A DNA stretch of 64,000 nucleotides, from NCBI GenBank assembly GCA_029255685.2, contig CM055312.2:48828202-48892201 (forward strand). The letters are read 5' to 3'. How positions within the stretch are numbered: position 1 is the first letter of the stretch; each line of letters begins with the position of its first letter. The notes below the pieces were generated by a model that was not told where the DNA came from, did no database searches, and worked only from the letters and a program-made list of their open reading frames with translations. This stretch comes from Silene conica (Eukaryota > Streptophyta > Magnoliopsida > Caryophyllales > Caryophyllaceae). Both the position numbers and the translations under genes were made by a program. Below, piece by piece: positions 58,990-64,000 of the stretch.

Positions 58990-60487
58990 TGATGCGGGAG
59001 CATAGGGGTTATTTATTTTTCCAATGCCCAAGGAAATTCAAGTCAATATGAGTTGCAACAACAAAGGCATTGAACGATTATTATTGCTCCTGCAATATCA
59101 AAAACAATCCGGAAATGAGCTGTAGTTCAGATGGGAATATCTGGGGTTTCACTTGCTTAAAATTCGAGATGTTTATAGGTATGAACTCTTGGGAATGTCT
59201 AGTATCCTATAGGCTTGGAATCAGATGAATATAATGAGCACAACTCTCACAATTAAGCTTCAAAGGCTGTCACGATTTCATGCTAAGTGCTGAAACTGAA
59301 AATAACCTATCAGATTTTTGGTCTGTTTTCAGATGCGTATATCTGACGATTGGCGTGGCCATTTTTTGAGTTCTTTAGCTTCCTAGAATCTTGAGAATGT
59401 CTATTAACCTATCGAGTTGGAATCAAGCAAAAATTCCAGATAGATTTTGCACAGCAGTCTCTCAAAGACTGTCACGATTTTGAATGCAATACTGTTCCTG
59501 TTTTGACATGTCAGTACTCAAAGCTCAATATCTGAAGTTTGGCTTGTTCTTTTGGGTTGATTATTTTTGGAGAGTAAAGTTAACTCATTTATCTTTCCAA
59601 AGAGCTATCATACGTCCCTAAATTCATTTTGAGCTGAGAGATACGAATTTTTGAAGTTGATGCCAGGAGAATGCCGAATGTCTGAATCTGCCCTGAGGTT
59701 GTTCTAAAAATCACAAGTCCAAAATGGCTCGTCCAAGTAAAATGTGATCCTATCCATTGATGCAGGAGCCAAGGGGGACTCACTAATGAATAGTCAAGGG
59801 AATGGGTCAGAGTCCTTAAGGAATCCGTGCAAGAGAGTTTATACAGTTATGGTTCACCAAAGGAAATTGTCTCTATTTTGCATAGCTGGTCTTTCACTCA
59901 AAAGGGGACACTGGGATGCTCTTTTGTCATTGTCCAGATGTTAAAATAAGCAACAAAGGAGCCAAGCAAAGGGTATGAAAACATAAGGATTGCCTTTACA
60001 TTTCAGGAAACAGACAAGCAGACTTTATTTGCTTTTTGGCAGAGCATCTTTGCAGTTTTGGAACAGTCCTCTAACGTCCACATTAGGAGACTTTCTGCAT
60101 ATCTTTTGTTTATTTGTTTAGGCCATTTTAAACCACTAGATCCAAGCAAACTTCAAGGGTCCAGATTATTTTGTAAGTCTATATAAAAACAGAAACTATG
60201 CAATGTAAAAGACAGACTTGAATGAAATCAGAAAACCTTAAGAGTTTCTCTCTTATTTTCAGTTAACTTGTGCTTTGCTTAGTTAACACAAATAACTTGT
60301 GCTTCGCTTAGTTGTTTGGCTTAAGAGTGGTTTAATCCCTTGTGCATTGCTTGGGTGATTAAATTATTCTTGAGATTCACTGTTCTAAGAGATTTCTGTG
60401 CTTTGCTTGAGTCTCGAAGTTCAGGGTTTATTTATCGGTTCTTTAAGACTTCAGAAATATCACCTTACCCCCTGGTTTGGTGTATCA
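58990..60487 (+). repeat. Array LTR 2, shared by two units
   Basis: 1498 bp; differs from LTR 1 at a few single bases (for example near 59202, 59355, 59491 and 59727). Preceded by purine-rich AGGGTGGA. Confidence 0.92.
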
Positions 60488-60604
60488 AATTGGTAATCAG
60501 AGCTAGAGTATAACACAATTCCATCTGGTGTTAGTCCTGAGAGAAAACAAGTGAGTTCATTTACCTAACTACATTCAAAACTACGAAAACCAACCAATGA
60601 GTGA

Positions 60605-61705
60605 AGAGAGGTTAGCAAAGTCTTGGTTTGCTTCTTAAGGAATCTGTTTTGTGAAAGTTATTGTCATTCTGATTTTTACATGGATAAACCAGTTGCCAAT
60701 GGTGTTATTCCTTATATTCATGCTTCTAAGATAAAGGCTCATGAACTTGGCACCCTTACCAAGTCCATGGCAGCAGTTAAGAAGAGTTTACAAACCTCAA
60801 GAAAAGGACATGAAGATGCTGTACAGACAAAGAAAGAAACCAGAAGTTATGGAGTTCTAAGGCAGCCAAAACCACCAGAATTGTACCAAGAGGAACACCA
60901 CCTGCTCCATGAATGTTCCGAGTCATCTCCTGCCTTTTTAGGGAAAGGTACAACACCATTACTTCCTTTTTTTAATGGTGAAAGCCGTAGAGCATTTGTG
61001 TCTTGGTTATATGCTGTTGAAATCTATTTCCAGAACAAATGTTTTTCTGAGAAAATGAAGCTTGAATTGGTAGTGTCCTGTTTAAAGAGTGGTGTGTTGA
61101 CGTGGTATAATACTCTTAATTTTTCAAGGAGAATGGAAGGGAAGAGTAGGATAAGTTCTTGGTTTAAACTTGAGAAGAAAATGAGACTAAAGTTTTTACC
61201 TTGTTCTACCATGGATGAATTGTGGGCTGAACTTACAACCCTTAAGCAAAATTCCTTGAGTGTTCTTGAGTATGCTAAATTATTTGAGGAATTACATTTT
61301 GTGTGTGACCATGAAGTTAGTTCTCTCCAAAGTAGAATCAGATTTTATCTTGGATTGAAAACTGGAATTGTTAGGAGAATTAATTTAGGAATGATACACT
61401 CATATGGAGAAATGCTTGAGTTGGCTGTGTGTGTGGAGGAGAGCTTAGCAAGGCCTAGAAATCACGAGGTCTTAGCTAGAGGGGACAGTTTAGAGGTCGT
61501 CAAAACAGTTGGGAAAGAAAGGGGTTTAGATCAAGGGGTTATTGAACCATGCTTGAATCCTGTTCATCATGACTCTAAATGCATTAAGCCAAAAGCCATG
61601 GATGCTTGTACCAAAGTGAATAGCTCTTGTAACCCTGTTCTTAAAAATCTATGTCATGATATCGGAACCATACCCAATCCTACATTTGAGATTTCGAAAA
61701 ACTAG
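60605..61705 (+). CDS. Gag-like ORF1 of array element, copy 2
   Basis: Second copy of the gag-like frame, first ATG 60682. It differs from copy 1 by six residues noted by eye (T/M, L/V, I/L, N/T, V/A, L/P in order). One further silent change was noticed. MSEERLA with early stop is again upstream at 60597. Confidence 0.7.
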   Translation, partial: REVSKVLVCFLRNLFCESYCHSDFYMDKPVANGVIPYIHASKIKAHELGTLTKSMAAVKKSLQTSRKGHEDAVQTKKETRSYGVLRQPKPPELYQEEHHLLHECSESSPAFLGKGTTPLLPFFNGESRRAFVSWLYAVEIYFQNKCFSEKMKLELVVSCLKSGVLTWYNTLNFSRRMEGKSRISSWFKLEKKMRLKFLPCSTMDELWAELTTLKQNSLSVLEYAKLFEELHFVCDHEVSSLQSRIRFYLGLKTGIVRRINLGMIHSYGEMLELAVCVEESLARPRNHEVLARGDSLEVVKTVGKERGLDQGVIEPCLNPVHHDSKCIKPKAMDACTKVNSSCNPVLKNLCHDIGTIPNPTFEISKN

Positions 61706-62613
61706 CCTACACCAACAATGGCCTCCATAAGGCAAGCGATGACAAAGTTACTGATTTGGGTTCTTTAGAACTGGTTGTGGACAAAGGGCTGCCAGGCCTT
61801 CGAATTTTGGAGTTAGGACAGCCTATGATGGTGTTCAATGGTGAAACCTGTTGGGATCCATTCAAGGGTGAAGTAAGAGAAGAGTTTTGGGTTGTTCCGT
61901 ACTCAATTATGCCAAATCTGACCCCCTGCACCAGACCTTATCCTTACTTCAAAACCAACATGTTGGGAGGCATAACTTGTGCTCTTTCAACCCCACACTT
62001 CCATTTTTATATGTTGGTGAGGCTGCAAGTCAGTCTTGATCATTTGGGTGCAAATCCAGACATGTTAAGAATGAGAAATGATGAAATATATCAACTTAAA
62101 TTATTCTCTCCAGTTCTGAAATTCTTGTGTTTCAAGGGGAATCTTGTTCAAATGCACTGTGAGCATTTGTTGAAGGGGCTTAAGATATCAGGTGTAAGTT
62201 CTCTACATGATTTTAGAGTAGTCTTGGCACTTTTGGTAATGTTTGTGTTGAAATTAATACACAAAAACAACAACAGCCCCTTAATGGCATTGTTGTGCTC
62301 AATTGGGGATATTAATTCTAATCATGGGTTAAGCTTGGGCGCTTACATGTTGATGGTCATTATATGTGCTATCATTGTTGTCAAGCTTGGAGTAAAACTT
62401 CCTTGGCCTTTTGATGAAAGGTACATAGACTCATTTGGAAAGAAAACAGGAATGGGCACAAATAGAGACAACGAGGGTGCACATGCTTATGGCTTAAATG
62501 TCCAATTCTCCATTTTTTTTGCTGTACTCCAGAGTGCTACTCCTATGAGTCCAAGGCAATCTATCATGGTATTTGATCCAGGAGGTAAAAGGGTGATGCC
62601 AGCTCATGACTAG
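61690..62613 (+). CDS. Unidentified ORF2 of array element, copy 2
   Basis: Product identical to copy 1; no nucleotide difference was noticed either. First ATG 61825. Same overlap with ORF1 and same distance to the next LTR. Confidence 0.5.
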   Translation, partial: DFEKLAYTNNGLHKASDDKVTDLGSLELVVDKGLPGLRILELGQPMMVFNGETCWDPFKGEVREEFWVVPYSIMPNLTPCTRPYPYFKTNMLGGITCALSTPHFHFYMLVRLQVSLDHLGANPDMLRMRNDEIYQLKLFSPVLKFLCFKGNLVQMHCEHLLKGLKISGVSSLHDFRVVLALLVMFVLKLIHKNNNSPLMALLCSIGDINSNHGLSLGAYMLMVIICAIIVVKLGVKLPWPFDERYIDSFGKKTGMGTNRDNEGAHAYGLNVQFSIFFAVLQSATPMSPRQSIMVFDPGGKRVMPAHD

Positions 62614-62698
62614 AACTGCTCTTTTGAAAAGCAAGGGGTGTAGTAAATTTTTTCTTACATTCAAAATTTGAGGCAAATTTTCTTCAGCCTAGGGTGGA

Positions 62699-64000
62699 TG
62701 ATGCGGGAGCATAGGGGTTATTTATTTTTCCAATGCCCAAGGAAATTCAAGTCAATATGAGTTGCAACAACAAAGGCATTGAACGATTATTATTGCTCCT
62801 GCAATATCAAAAACAATCCGGAAATGAGCTGTAGTTCAGATGGGAATATCTGGGGTTTCACTTGCTTAAAATTCGAGATGTTTATAGGTATGAACTCTTG
62901 GGAATGTCTAGTATCCTATAGGCTTGGAATCAGATGAATATAATGAGCACAACTCTCACAATTAAGCTTCAAAGGCTGTCACGATTTCATGCTAAGTGCT
63001 GAAACTGAAAATAACCTATCAGATTTTTGGTCTGTTTTCAGATGCGTATATCTGACGATTGGCATGGCCATTTTTTGAGTTCTTTAGCTTCCTAGAATCT
63101 TGAGAATGTCTATTAACCTATCGAGTTGGAATCAAGCAAAAATTCCAGATAGATTTTGCACAGCAGTCTCTCAAAGACTGTCACGATTTTGAATGCAATA
63201 CTGTTCCTGTTTTGACATGTCAGTACTCAAAGCTCAATATCTGAAGTTTGGCTTGTTCTTTTGGGTTGATTATTTTTGGAGAGTAAAGTTAACTCATTTA
63301 TCTTTCCAAAGAGCTATCATACGTCCCTAAATTCATTTTGAGCTGAGAGATACGAATTTTTGAAGTTGATGCCAGGAGAATGCCGAATGTCTGAATCTGC
63401 CCTGAGGTTGTTCTAAAAATCACAAGTCCAAAATGGCTCGTCCAAGTAAAATGTGATCCTATCCATTGATGCAGGAGCCAAGGGGGACTCACTAATGAAT
63501 AGTCAAGGGAATGGGTCAGAGTCCTTAAGGAATCCGTGCAAGAGAGTTTATACAGTTATGGTTCACCAAAGGAAATTGTCTCTATTTTGCATAGCTGGTC
63601 TTTCACTCAAAAGGGGACACTGGGATGCTCTTTTGTCATTGTCCAGATGTTAAAATAAGCAACAAAGGAGCCAAGCAAAGGGTATGAAAACATAAGGATT
63701 GCCTTTACATTTCAGGAAACAGACAAGCAGGCTTTATTTGCTTTTTGGCAGAGCATCTTTGCAGTTTTGGAACAGTCCTCTAACGTCCACATTAGGAGAC
63801 TTTCTGCATATCTTTTGTTTATTTGTTTAGGCCATTTTAAACCACTAGATCCAAGCAAACTTCAAGGGTCCAGATTATTTTGTAAGTCTATATAAAAACA
63901 GAAACTATGCAATGTAAAAGACAGACTTGAATGAAATCAGAAAACCTTAAGAGTTTCTCTCTTATTTTCAGTTAACTTGTGCTTTGCTTAGTTAACACAA
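62699..64000 (+). repeat. Array LTR 3 (partial)
   Basis: Begins TGATGCGGGAGCA after AGGGTGGA. 1302 of the expected 1498 bp are in the window. Differs from LTR 2 at a few bases, for example near 63064 and 63731. Confidence 0.92.

Larger units (their letters stand above)
55281..60487 (+). mobile_element. Gag-only CRM-related element, first unit of tandem array
   Basis: LTRs 55281-56778 and 58990-60487 (1498 bp each), primer site at 56781, interior of 2211 bp with two ORFs. LTR start TGATGCGGGAGCA and U5, primer site and leader closely match the CRM-like element at 11462-17559. No protease, RT or integrase. The right LTR is shared with the next unit (period 3709). No TSD can be read because the array continues beyond the window. 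Confidence 0.9.
58990..64000 (+). mobile_element. Second unit of the tandem array, right LTR cut by window end
   Basis: Same order as the first unit at offset 3709: LTR, primer site, ORF1, ORF2, purine tract and LTR start at 62699. The window ends 1302 bases into the third LTR. Confidence 0.9.

Overview
The window is plant nuclear DNA made almost wholly of nested transposable elements. Evidence for a plant: LTR retrotransposons with tRNA-iMet or tRNA-Asp type primer sites, a CRM-like chromovirus, Copia, Athila/Tat-like and TGTAAC-type Gypsy elements, L1-type LINEs with a plant-type ORF1, and a CACTA transposon. A flowering plant, probably a eudicot, fits; I cannot name the species. No intact host gene was seen. 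The only host-derived coding sequence is a broken exon of a TPR (kinesin-light-chain-like) gene inside the CACTA element. The CRM-like insertion hints at pericentromeric or other heterochromatic DNA, which is inference.

Layout. (1) 1-10943: a tandem array of a gag-only Copia element in which neighbours share LTRs (1415-2660 and 8413-9658). Its gag has a probable 92-bp intron. (2) 10944-18880: a truncated, minus-strand Athila/Tat-like element. Its LTR is split by a young full-length CRM-like element (11462-17559, TSD GATAT) with one intact 1480-codon gag-pol frame that runs into its own 3' LTR. (3) 18881-19535: AT-rich DNA with a diverged tandem repeat. (4) 19536-37280: a CACTA element (TSD TCA) with 'gacgc' subterminal repeats and the TPR exon. 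Inside it lies a minus-strand Gypsy element with about 3-kb LTRs (22457-35990, TSD ATAAT), and inside that element's gag lies a young gag-protease element (28023-32106, TSD GGAGG). (5) 37364-47105: remains of a plus-strand TGTAACATCCC-type sequence, cut by a full-length LINE (37472-42166), an Athila/Tat-like solo LTR (43453-44881) and a 5'-truncated LINE (45293-46897). (6) 47106-48141: a hairpin MITE, a (TA)n tract and a short tandem repeat. (7) 48142-55280: an older, decayed relative of the Copia element, with a 275-bp insertion. (8) 55281-64000: a second LTR-sharing tandem array, of a 3.7-kb gag-only Gypsy element with an extra unidentified ORF.

Relations. The CRM-like element, the gag-protease element and the 3.7-kb array share the LTR start TGATGC(A/G)GGAGCA, which encodes D-A-G-A at the end of the upstream reading frame. 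The array also shares U5, primer site, leader and the first gag codons (MSEERLA) with the CRM-like element. The two small families therefore look like non-autonomous partners of CRM-like elements. The Copia families lack pol too, so most elements here would need enzymes supplied in trans.

The most unusual signals are: two LTR-sharing arrays in one window; an intron kept at the same codon and the same length in two diverged Copia gags; hairpin repeats with changing but still paired arms inside the 3-kb LTRs; LTR-encoded protein tails; and an orphan ORF unchanged between two array copies whose gag differs.
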